Assembly: GCA_023228865.1 (NCBI GenBank)
Contig: JALOAH010000014.1
Span: forward strand, 1 to 55,445
DNA from: Porticoccaceae bacterium
GTDB taxonomy: Bacteria > Pseudomonadota > Gammaproteobacteria > Pseudomonadales > Porticoccaceae
Direction: 5' to 3'
Length of the DNA stretch: 55,445 bases
The notes beneath the pieces are model-generated. The model was given only the letters and a program-made list of their open reading frames with translations, did not search any database and was not told the origin of the DNA. The stretch's first letter is position 1. The number at the start of each line of letters is the position of its first letter. This document shows positions 9,632-16,584 of the stretch, piece by piece. The position numbers and the translations under genes were made by a program.

Positions 9632-11173
9632 ATGCAAAAAATCATTCCCCATCTATGGTTTGACAAGGAAGCTAAAGAAGCCGCTGAATTCTATACAGAG
9701 ATATTTGAAGATTCAGAAGTTACCGATGTAACAACCCTGTACGATACCCCCTCTGGCGACTGTGAGGTTGTGTCATTCAATCTGCTGGGCTGTCCTTTCA
9801 TGGCAATCAGCGCAGGTCCGTTGTTTACGCCTAACCCGTCGATTTCATTTTTTATCAACTTTGATCCGTCCCGCGATCCGGACGCGGCAAAAAAGATTGA
9901 TAACGTCTGGGAGAAACTTGCCATAAACGGCACAACACTTATGCCGCTTGATCAATATCCGTTTAGTGAGCGCTATGGCTGGATTCAGGACCGGTACGGA
10001 ATATCGTGGCAGTTAATTCTGACCGACCCTGATGGAAACCCCAGACCGCCCATTGTGCCGTGCCTCATGTTCGTCGGCGAGAACTGCGGCAAGGCCGAAG
10101 ACGCCATCAAGCATTACACGTCCGTTTTCAAGGATTCGAAACAGGGTTTAATGGCCCGCTACCCCGCAGGCATGGAACCCGATAGGGAAGGAACAGTGAT
10201 GTTTGCCGACTTTATGATTGGCGGCACCTGGATGGCAGCCATGGACTCCGCACATGAACACGGGTTTTCCTTCAATGAGGCAATATCCCTCATGATCAAT
10301 TGTGATACGCAGGAAGAGATTGATTATTTCTGGGAAAAGCTTTCCGCCATGCCAGAAGCCGAACAATGTGGGTGGGTAAAAGACCAATACGGTTTATCAT
10401 GGCAAATCTCTCCCACCATTATGGGAGACCTTTTAGGCGGCAGTGACCGGGAGAAAATAGCGCGGGTCACGCAAGTGATGCTGCAAATGAAAAAACTGGA
10501 TATCGAAAAACTCATAAGCGCACAGGTTCACCCCATGAGAATGTACAGTCTTATCGCTATTATAATGCTGTGTATCACCTTTCCGGTGCAGGCAGAAAAC
10601 ACAACCGATCTTCCTTCAGGCACTTACACGCTGAATAAGAGTCATGCGAGCCTGGTGTTCAGTGTGAGTCATCTCGGCTTCACCGACTACATCATGACTT
10701 TCGATTCATTTGACGCCACACTTGAGCTTCATCCGGCGCAATTGGAGAAGTCATCCCTAAGAGCGACGATCAACCCTCTTTCCCTTGACCTTCCGAGCCC
10801 ACCGGAAGGATTTACCGATACTATCCTGAATGATGAGCATTGGCTGAATGCCAAGGTGTTTCCCGAGATCACTTTCACATCCCGTCGGATGGAGTTAACC
10901 GACGAGAAAACCGTCAACGTCCACGGTGATCCGGAGATATTAGGCATCAGGAAACCTGTCGTTCTTGAAGCGGTTTTCAACGGTGGCTACAAAGGGCATC
11001 CCATGGACCCGAACGCCCGGATCGGATTTTCCGCCACTGCGTCGTTCAAGCGATCCGATTTCGGGATGACATACGGTCTCCCGGAACCTGGCACGACGAT
11101 GGGCGTCGGCGATGACATCAACGTGATAATCGAAGCGGAGTTCACCGGTCCGCCGCTACAGGAAGCCGAGTAG
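9632..11173 (+). CDS. Fused double VOC (PhnB-like) and YceI-like protein
   Basis: A single 513-residue frame joins two unrelated proteins. Residues 1 to about 300 are two PhnB-type VOC domains (MQKIIPHLWFDKEAKEAAEF at the start; a second copy from about 143, PCLMFVGENCGKAEDAIKHY). The stretch ending in MKKLDIEKLIS is how stand-alone family members normally terminate. Residue 302 starts a complete signal peptide (MRMYSLIAIIMLCITFPVQA), followed by a YceI-type lipocalin-like domain to the end. An AAGGAG site precedes 9632, but no Shine-Dalgarno is evident before the internal ATG at 10535. The simplest view is loss of the stop between two adjacent genes. Translation may still begin at 10535 to give a periplasmic YceI. 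The substrates of both halves are unknown. Confidence 0.75.
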   Translation: MQKIIPHLWFDKEAKEAAEFYTEIFEDSEVTDVTTLYDTPSGDCEVVSFNLLGCPFMAISAGPLFTPNPSISFFINFDPSRDPDAAKKIDNVWEKLAINGTTLMPLDQYPFSERYGWIQDRYGISWQLILTDPDGNPRPPIVPCLMFVGENCGKAEDAIKHYTSVFKDSKQGLMARYPAGMEPDREGTVMFADFMIGGTWMAAMDSAHEHGFSFNEAISLMINCDTQEEIDYFWEKLSAMPEAEQCGWVKDQYGLSWQISPTIMGDLLGGSDREKIARVTQVMLQMKKLDIEKLISAQVHPMRMYSLIAIIMLCITFPVQAENTTDLPSGTYTLNKSHASLVFSVSHLGFTDYIMTFDSFDATLELHPAQLEKSSLRATINPLSLDLPSPPEGFTDTILNDEHWLNAKVFPEITFTSRRMELTDEKTVNVHGDPEILGIRKPVVLEAVFNGGYKGHPMDPNARIGFSATASFKRSDFGMTYGLPEPGTTMGVGDDINVIIEAEFTGPPLQEAE

Positions 11174-11191
11174 TCACGTTCAGACTACGGA

Positions 11192-11653
11192 TCATACTCC
11201 ACCGACCGACTTCTCCGTTCGGATGTCTTTACGAACAAAGAGTACCAAGCGATAGTCCACTAATTCATAGCCTTTTTCCTTGGCGATGCGTTTCTGTTGT
11301 TCAATAATTTGTTGATCCCTGAATTCGATGATCTCGCCACTGTCCATACAGACCATATGGTCGTGACGCTCATCGCTCGCCAACTCGTACCGCGCCTGTC
11401 CCGTATCGAAATTGTGTCGAACGACCAGCCCGGCCATTTCCAATTGCGCGAGCACACGATAAATCGTCCCCACTGACATGCTGTCACCGGTCGACATCAG
11501 GCATTTGTAAATTTCTTCGGCCCGAAGGTGACGGCTCTCGGTTTGTGCGGAAGCCAAAACGTCCAATACTTTGATGCGGGACATGGTAACCGTCAGTCCG
11601 ACTTTTCTCAGCTCTCGTTTTGGTGAAACCATCCTGGAATAAACCCTACCCAT
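11192..11653 (-). CDS. Fur-family metal-responsive regulator
   Basis: A 153-residue Fur-type repressor; the ATG at 11632 (MVSPKRELRKVGLTVT) is an alternative and more family-like start. The winged-helix domain runs through SVGTIYRVLAQLEMAGLV. The dimerisation domain holds ERHDHMVCMDSGEIIEF, which keeps HxH and the first Cys while the second Cys position is Ser, as in pseudomonad Fur. The final part (YRLVLFVRKD) lacks the usual His and any C-terminal CxxC. It would bind Fe(II) and repress genes with Fur boxes; candidate boxes occur at 44580 and 54550. It converges with the VOC-YceI gene, 18 bp apart. Whether it is iron Fur or an accessory paralogue cannot be told from sequence alone. Confidence 0.85.
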   Translation of the reverse strand: MGRVYSRMVSPKRELRKVGLTVTMSRIKVLDVLASAQTESRHLRAEEIYKCLMSTGDSMSVGTIYRVLAQLEMAGLVVRHNFDTGQARYELASDERHDHMVCMDSGEIIEFRDQQIIEQQKRIAKEKGYELVDYRLVLFVRKDIRTEKSVGGV

Positions 11654-11859
11654 ACCCAGGGACCGGCAAGCCCCGGACCTGAATTAACATTGTTTCCATT
11701 ACAGGTAACGAACGAGGCCGATAAAAATTCAAGAAAACTGCAGGATCTCGCTGACTCTCATATCGCCAATACGGTTAACAACCAATCCTCTTTGTTTGCG
11801 GCGCGCCCCTGGGGAATAACGCAGCATTCCCCCGTACCGATTGATAGCGGACAAGTGTG

Positions 11860-12210
11860 ATGGCCTTGTGTTCCAAGACAGTGTTCTCGACTTATTGCGT
11901 TGTGCTGGCGATTGGCATTGCCTCAAGCCATGCCGTGGCCAATGAACAAGCGCCAGCCAGCATCGATGAGCGCGCCCGCCTGGCGGCCATACTACGCCAG
12001 CTAAATACTGTTGAACGTCTGGTAGCCCGCCGAAGCGAGTCCGTGCGACCTGATGCGGCGCGCTACTACTTTGATTACCCCCGACTACTTGAGGATATCG
12101 ACAGCATTCGTCGGGGTATTGACGCGTATCTGGTACCAGAACGGGCACAACCCCGGGAACCAGCACGTTTGATCGGCGATTACCAACGCGAATCGGTGCC
12201 GATGCCATGA
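11860..12210 (+). CDS. ICE protein, RAQPRD family (TIGR01690)
   Basis: A 116-residue exported protein. The signal peptide covers roughly residues 1-30 (CVVLAIGIASSHAVA). The mature part is helical and ends in the family's namesake motif, here RAQPRE near residue 101. A GTG three bases upstream (11857) could also serve as start. The gene opens the second block of the transfer operon; its last 4 bases overlap the next gene (ATGA). Function in mating-pair formation is unknown. Confidence 0.88.
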   Translation: MALCSKTVFSTYCVVLAIGIASSHAVANEQAPASIDERARLAAILRQLNTVERLVARRSESVRPDAARYYFDYPRLLEDIDSIRRGIDAYLVPERAQPREPARLIGDYQRESVPMP

Positions 12211-12446
12211 GCCTGTCCGCCGACCAAGTCGCGGCCTTTCAGGCCAATGCCGGTTACTCACCCGACACCATGGCCACCGTGCTTATCAGCGCGGTCTTTG
12301 CCGTTTTGCTGCTGTGGGGAGTCTGGGCACTGCGCACCGCGTATGTGGGCTGGGCCGAACACAGCATCAACCAACGTCAGTTCCTCGCCGTGGCGATACG
12401 GTTTGTCGCCATGTATGTGATGCTGACGTTCCTTTTACTTTCCTGA
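12207..12446 (+). CDS. ICE membrane protein, TIGR03758 (PFL_4701) family
   Basis: A 79-residue protein with two transmembrane helices (about 28-48 and 60-78). It begins within the stop of the RAQPRD gene (ATGA overlap), so translation is coupled. The opening SLSADQVAAFQANAGYSP is characteristic of the family. It belongs to the pilus or channel assembly block; no reaction is known. Confidence 0.85.
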   Translation: MSLSADQVAAFQANAGYSPDTMATVLISAVFAVLLLWGVWALRTAYVGWAEHSINQRQFLAVAIRFVAMYVMLTFLLLS

Positions 12447-12465
12447 CCGTTTGAAAGGTGTTGCC

Positions 12466-12816
12466 ATGACACAACGAGCTTTCTCTTTTTTTCCCCTCCC
12501 GGTCGGCAATCTGCTGGCCGCCATGCTACCGCTGCCGGTATTCGCGCAGTTGCCCACCATGGAAGATCCCTCCCGTGGTGCCGGCAGCGGCATCATGGAA
12601 ACCCTGCAGAATTACGGCTACGACATTGTGATGCTGATTGCCCTGCTGGTGGTGGCCTCCATGTTTGTCGGGGTCTGCTACCACGCCTACACCCGCTATG
12701 CGGAAATTCATACCGGCCGTGCCACTTGGGGACAGTTCGGATTGACCGTGGCGGTGGGAGCGATTCTGCTGGTTGTGGGTATCTGGCTGCTCACCGAAGC
12801 CACCGGCATTCTGTAG
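12466..12816 (+). CDS. ICE membrane protein, TIGR03745 (PFL_4702), VirB2-like
   Basis: A 116-residue protein with a cleavable leader (ending near PLPVFAQ) and two transmembrane helices (about 52-75 and 92-112). Size, leader and helix pattern resemble the pilin VirB2/TraA position of other systems, an analogy and not a demonstrated function. I chose the ATG at 12466, preceded by GAAAGGTG; an in-frame TTG at 12451 gives five more residues. Confidence 0.83.
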   Translation: MTQRAFSFFPLPVGNLLAAMLPLPVFAQLPTMEDPSRGAGSGIMETLQNYGYDIVMLIALLVVASMFVGVCYHAYTRYAEIHTGRATWGQFGLTVAVGAILLVVGIWLLTEATGIL

Positions 12817-12825
12817 AGCAGAACG

Positions 12826-13236
12826 ATGTCCCCCGACCTGGCCAACAAGGAGGATGGCACCATCCTTTTTCTGCCTCATCGCCTGAATCGCCAGCCGGTG
12901 GTGGTTCGCGGCCTGACCGCCGATGAGCTTTGGCTTTGCGCGGGTGGCTCGGCAGCCATCGGCCTGACATTGGGCCTGCCGCTGGCCTGGCTGTTCGGCA
13001 GTATCGCCGTGGTCCCCAGTTTGATTGTCGGTACCAGCGCCATTGGGATCTTTTCCTGTGGCGGTGTGTTGCGACGACTGAAACGGGGCCGGCCCGAAAC
13101 CTGGCTGTACCGTCAACTGCAGTGGCATCTGGCCCTGCGCTACCCACTGCTGGGCGATCACTTGGGAGCCAGAGACCTGATAACCCGCACCGGTTACTGG
13201 GCCACACGCCGCACCCCGAGACGGAGTACGCCATGA
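12826..13236 (+). CDS. Conjugal transfer protein, TIGR03750 family (TraL/VirB3-like)
   Basis: A 136-residue inner-membrane protein with two close transmembrane helices (about 40-85) and a basic C-terminus (PRRSTP). Size and order match the TraL/VirB3 position, which works with the VirB4 ATPase. It overlaps the next gene by four bases (ATGA at 13233). Confidence 0.83.
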   Translation: MSPDLANKEDGTILFLPHRLNRQPVVVRGLTADELWLCAGGSAAIGLTLGLPLAWLFGSIAVVPSLIVGTSAIGIFSCGGVLRRLKRGRPETWLYRQLQWHLALRYPLLGDHLGARDLITRTGYWATRRTPRRSTP

Positions 13237-13916
13237 GCCGGTTCAAAAACGAAGTGACCCACCTCCGCGCCCATGTCAACACCCTGCGCCTTGGGCTCGC
13301 CGCCCTGTTCGTCCTCGCCATGGGACTGGGTGCTGGCTGGTGGAGTGCACCGCGCGACCTGACCATCCATATCCCCCCGGACCTGCGTTCGGGCAGCGTG
13401 CGCAAATGGTGGGAGGTGCCGCCCGCCTCGGTGTATGCCTTCACTTTTTATATCTTTCAGCAGCTCAATCGTTGGCCCAGCAACGGCGAGAAGGATTACC
13501 TCCGAAATATACACACCTTGTCCGCCTACCTAACCCCCAACTGTCGAGTGTTCTTGCAACAGGACTACGAGGAACGCCGTCAGGCTGGCGAACTTCGGCA
13601 ACGGGTACGCGGTCTCTACGAAATCCCCGGTCGTGGTTATGGCGACAAGCCCGGCGCCCGCGTCGAAGCCATCTCGAACCGGGATTGGATCGTCACGCTG
13701 GATGTCGCCATCGATGAGTACTACGGCTCGGAACAGGTCAAGCGCGCCCTGGTGCGCTTCCCCCTGAAAGTGCTGCGCAGCGATGTCGATCCGGAGCAAA
13801 ACCCCTTTGGCCTGGTACTGGACTGCTACAAAGAGACACCTCAACGGATTATGCCGCCGGACACCGGCTCCCAAGCCAATCCAGATACGCAGTCTCTGCC
13901 GGGGGGCACACCATGA
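13233..13916 (+). CDS. ICE protein, TIGR03746 (PFL_4703), TraE/VirB8-like
   Basis: A 227-residue protein with an N-terminal cytoplasmic tail, one membrane helix (about 19-38) and a periplasmic domain. This is the plan of TraE/VirB8 scaffold proteins. The frame is open further upstream to 12930, but that part is only the shadow of the TIGR03750 gene. The ATG at 13233 overlapping the preceding stop is the natural start. It overlaps the TIGR03749 gene by four bases. Confidence 0.85.
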   Translation: MSRFKNEVTHLRAHVNTLRLGLAALFVLAMGLGAGWWSAPRDLTIHIPPDLRSGSVRKWWEVPPASVYAFTFYIFQQLNRWPSNGEKDYLRNIHTLSAYLTPNCRVFLQQDYEERRQAGELRQRVRGLYEIPGRGYGDKPGARVEAISNRDWIVTLDVAIDEYYGSEQVKRALVRFPLKVLRSDVDPEQNPFGLVLDCYKETPQRIMPPDTGSQANPDTQSLPGGTP

Positions 13917-14782
13917 GCCGCTCGAATCGCCTGGTGTCAGGCTGCTTCTGGCTGATCCTGTCACTCGCTGGCAACAGCCACGCCGTAGAAATCCTGCATT
14001 GGCAGCGCCTGCCCCTTACCGTTCCTCTGCACGTTGATGAAGAGCGGGTTATCTTCGTCAACCGCGCTGTGCGGGTGGGAGTACCCGCCTCACTGAATTC
14101 ACGCCTGCGGGTACAAAGTGCGGGCGGCGCGATCTACCTACGAGCGAATGAACCCCTGGAAGCCACCCGGCTGCAATTACAGGATACCGACACGGGCGAT
14201 CTGATTCTGCTCGATGTGGTGGCCACCCCGGCCGATGGCAACGAGGCCCCGCTCGAGTCCGTTCGCATCGTGACCGACTCTGCCGGAGGCAGCGATTCCG
14301 CCTCCGCTGCCGATGCGGGTGATATCCAGAACAAGCACCGCAATACTCCGATCCCCGTGGCCTTGACCCGTTATGCCGCACAAAGTCTGTATGCCCCGCT
14401 GCGCACGGTGGAACCCGTGCCAGGGCTATCCCGGGTCACTCTCAGCAGCTCGCTGAAGCTGGACAACCTGGCACCCGTTTTGCCCCTACGTGCCAGAGCC
14501 CTGGCAGCCTGGCGATTGGATAACTATTGGCTCACCGCGGTCCTGCTGACCAATACCACCGATCACTGGCTGGCGTTAGATCCCCGTATATTGCAGGGTG
14601 ATTTCGTGGCGGCGACGTTTCAGCATACGACGCTGGGTCCCCGCGGCGAGCCCACCGATACCACCATCCTGTACCTGGTGACCCGGGGGCACGGCCTGGC
14701 GGACGCCCTGTTGCCGATGATCAGCCCGGTGGATGCGGCCACCAACCTGCCCAGAGGACAGGGAGCCGACAATGCGGAGTAA
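13913..14782 (+). CDS. ICE protein, TIGR03749 (PFL_4704), TraK/VirB9-like
   Basis: A 289-residue periplasmic protein with a signal peptide (residues 1-24, ending NSHAVE), followed by a beta-rich body. Position and secondary-structure feel match TraK/VirB9, part of the outer-membrane core complex with the VirB7-like lipoprotein and VirB10-like protein encoded next. The start is ATG overlapping the previous stop. The 3' end overlaps the next gene by 11 bases. Confidence 0.85.
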   Translation: MSRSNRLVSGCFWLILSLAGNSHAVEILHWQRLPLTVPLHVDEERVIFVNRAVRVGVPASLNSRLRVQSAGGAIYLRANEPLEATRLQLQDTDTGDLILLDVVATPADGNEAPLESVRIVTDSAGGSDSASAADAGDIQNKHRNTPIPVALTRYAAQSLYAPLRTVEPVPGLSRVTLSSSLKLDNLAPVLPLRARALAAWRLDNYWLTAVLLTNTTDHWLALDPRILQGDFVAATFQHTTLGPRGEPTDTTILYLVTRGHGLADALLPMISPVDAATNLPRGQGADNAE

Positions 14783-16172
14783 TGGCCTGCTCAAATGGTT
14801 GATGATTCCGCTGGTGTGCCTGCTGGTCTTTGTCGGCCTGCGGCTGTCGTCCGACCAACAGCCGTCGCCAGCAACCGCGGATCGGCCCGGTAACCCGCTG
14901 ACTCCCGAGGAAATGCAGGCCCTTGGCATCGAGGGGGACACCCCGCGGGACACCGTCGCCACACTGGTGGCTCAGGTCAAACAGCTGCGCGGTGAGCTGC
15001 AAACTGCACTGGACGACAACGAACGCCAGTCCGAGGAAAGCCGCCGCCTGCGCCAACGGGAAAGCACCATTGATCAACGGGTTCAGAGGGCGCTGGCGGA
15101 GGAGCGAAGCCGCTTTCAGCAGACCCGCAATGAAGTTGCCTCCGACACTCGGCAAACCCGAAGCCTGCTCAACGACCTTGAGCGTCGGCTCGAAGATTTG
15201 GGCGGTGCGGAGCTGCCGGTCGGGTTGGGGCTGGAGGGTGGCGGTATACCGGCAGTGAGCGGTATTCGCTGGATTGAACCGGACGATCAACCACCATCGG
15301 AGAGTACGGAGGAAACCACCGGAGGCAACCACCTGGGCATCACCAGCCCCTTCGCCTCGGCACCATCGGCTTCAAGGGCAGCGTCTGGGCCAACCGATAC
15401 GGAATCAAAAACGCCGGTTATTAATGTTGCCGAACCTGTCTACACCGTCCCCGCCAACGCCACCTTGATGGGATCGATTTCGATGACCGCGTTGATCGGT
15501 CGCATTCCCATCGACGGTACGGTCAACGACCCCTACCCTTTCAAAGTCCTGATCGGCCCGGACAACCTGACCGCCAACGGCGTCGATCTGCCCGAAGTTA
15601 CCGGCGCAGTGGTCAGTGGCACCGCCTCGGGGGACTGGACACTTTCCTGCGTGCGCGGCCAGATTCAGTCCATTACCTTTGTCTTTCGGGACGGCACCAT
15701 CCGTACCGTCCCGGAAATCACGACGGATGAGAACCGAACGACAGGCAGTCGCAATACCCTGGGCTGGATCAGCGATCCCTACGGAATTCCTTGCGTCAGT
15801 GGTGACCGGCGCAGTAATGCCCAGCAATACCTGAGCTCCCGCGCGTTGATCACCGCTGCGGGCGCTGGGGCCGCCTCGTTTATCGACTCGGACAGCGGCA
15901 ATGTCGCCTACGTCAGCAACAGCAACGGGACGCTGGGCACGGTCGGCATCTCGGGGGATGAAGCCATGGGCCGTATTCTTGCCGGCGGGGTGCAGGATAT
16001 GTCCGCCTGGGTCAACAAGCTGTATGGCGAGGCCTTCGCCGCGGTCTATGTCCCGCCCGGTGCCGATGTCGCTGTGCATATTGAAAAACCCGTTGAGATC
16101 GACTTCGACCCCAACGGTCGCCGTGTCAACCATCGCCTGGGAGGTGCCGACCATGTGTCACCGCTGGACTAA
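14772..16172 (+). CDS. ICE protein, TIGR03752 (PFL_4705), TraB/VirB10-like
   Basis: About 466 residues: a short cytoplasmic tail, a membrane helix (residues 7-24), a coiled coil (about 62-145: VAQVKQLRGELQTAL and onward), a Pro/Ser-rich linker, and a C-terminal beta-barrel-like domain (about 215-440). The plan equals TraB/VirB10 proteins that span the envelope. I placed the start at ATG 14772, because the longer frame from 14733 would begin inside the TIGR03749 gene. It overlaps the lipoprotein gene by 20 bases. Confidence 0.86.
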   Translation: MRSNGLLKWLMIPLVCLLVFVGLRLSSDQQPSPATADRPGNPLTPEEMQALGIEGDTPRDTVATLVAQVKQLRGELQTALDDNERQSEESRRLRQRESTIDQRVQRALAEERSRFQQTRNEVASDTRQTRSLLNDLERRLEDLGGAELPVGLGLEGGGIPAVSGIRWIEPDDQPPSESTEETTGGNHLGITSPFASAPSASRAASGPTDTESKTPVINVAEPVYTVPANATLMGSISMTALIGRIPIDGTVNDPYPFKVLIGPDNLTANGVDLPEVTGAVVSGTASGDWTLSCVRGQIQSITFVFRDGTIRTVPEITTDENRTTGSRNTLGWISDPYGIPCVSGDRRSNAQQYLSSRALITAAGAGAASFIDSDSGNVAYVSNSNGTLGTVGISGDEAMGRILAGGVQDMSAWVNKLYGEAFAAVYVPPGADVAVHIEKPVEIDFDPNGRRVNHRLGGADHVSPLD

Positions 16173-16584
16173 CACTGCCATCTGTCTGGTCGCCACCGCG
16201 CTCCTGGCCGGCTGTGCCACCCACAAGGAAGCGCTGCTGCCGCACAACGGCGAATCCATGTTGGACATCTGGCAGCGGGGAACCGGTGGCAGCTCCGGCA
16301 GCAGCCAATTAACGCAGCAACTGCTGGAAGCCCGGCTGGTGTTGCGCCGACCGTTGAGGGGCACAGAACTGGAAAATCCATCGGTGCATGCGCTCTATAC
16401 CCGCAGCGCACAGAACGAGATCAAAAGCCAGTTTCACCGCCTCCCCGATCCCGACCTGGTGATGTATGTCTTTCCCCACCTGGCCGGTTCGGAGCCGGTA
16501 CCTGTGCCCGGCTACAGCACGGTCTTCCCGTTTTACCGGCAGGTGCAGTACGCCCTGCCGGGAGAACGGGTAGAGGATTACTGA
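16153..16584 (+). CDS. Lipoprotein, TIGR03751 family (TraV/VirB7-like)
   Basis: A 143-residue lipoprotein with a lipobox LLAGC at residues 17-21, so Cys21 would be lipidated. The mature part is Gly/Ser-rich near 40-50 and ends in a conserved VPGYSTVFPFY stretch. It would sit in the outer-membrane core of the channel. The start ATG at 16153 lies within the end of the VirB10-like gene; its stop shares bases with the ATPase start (TGATG). Confidence 0.84.
   Translation: MCHRWTNTAICLVATALLAGCATHKEALLPHNGESMLDIWQRGTGGSSGSSQLTQQLLEARLVLRRPLRGTELENPSVHALYTRSAQNEIKSQFHRLPDPDLVMYVFPHLAGSEPVPVPGYSTVFPFYRQVQYALPGERVEDY

Noticed and set aside
11170..11188. Hairpin GTAGTC/GACTAC between the convergent VOC-YceI and fur genes as a terminator
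   Set aside because: Only a 6-bp stem with no T tract on either side; too weak to assert.
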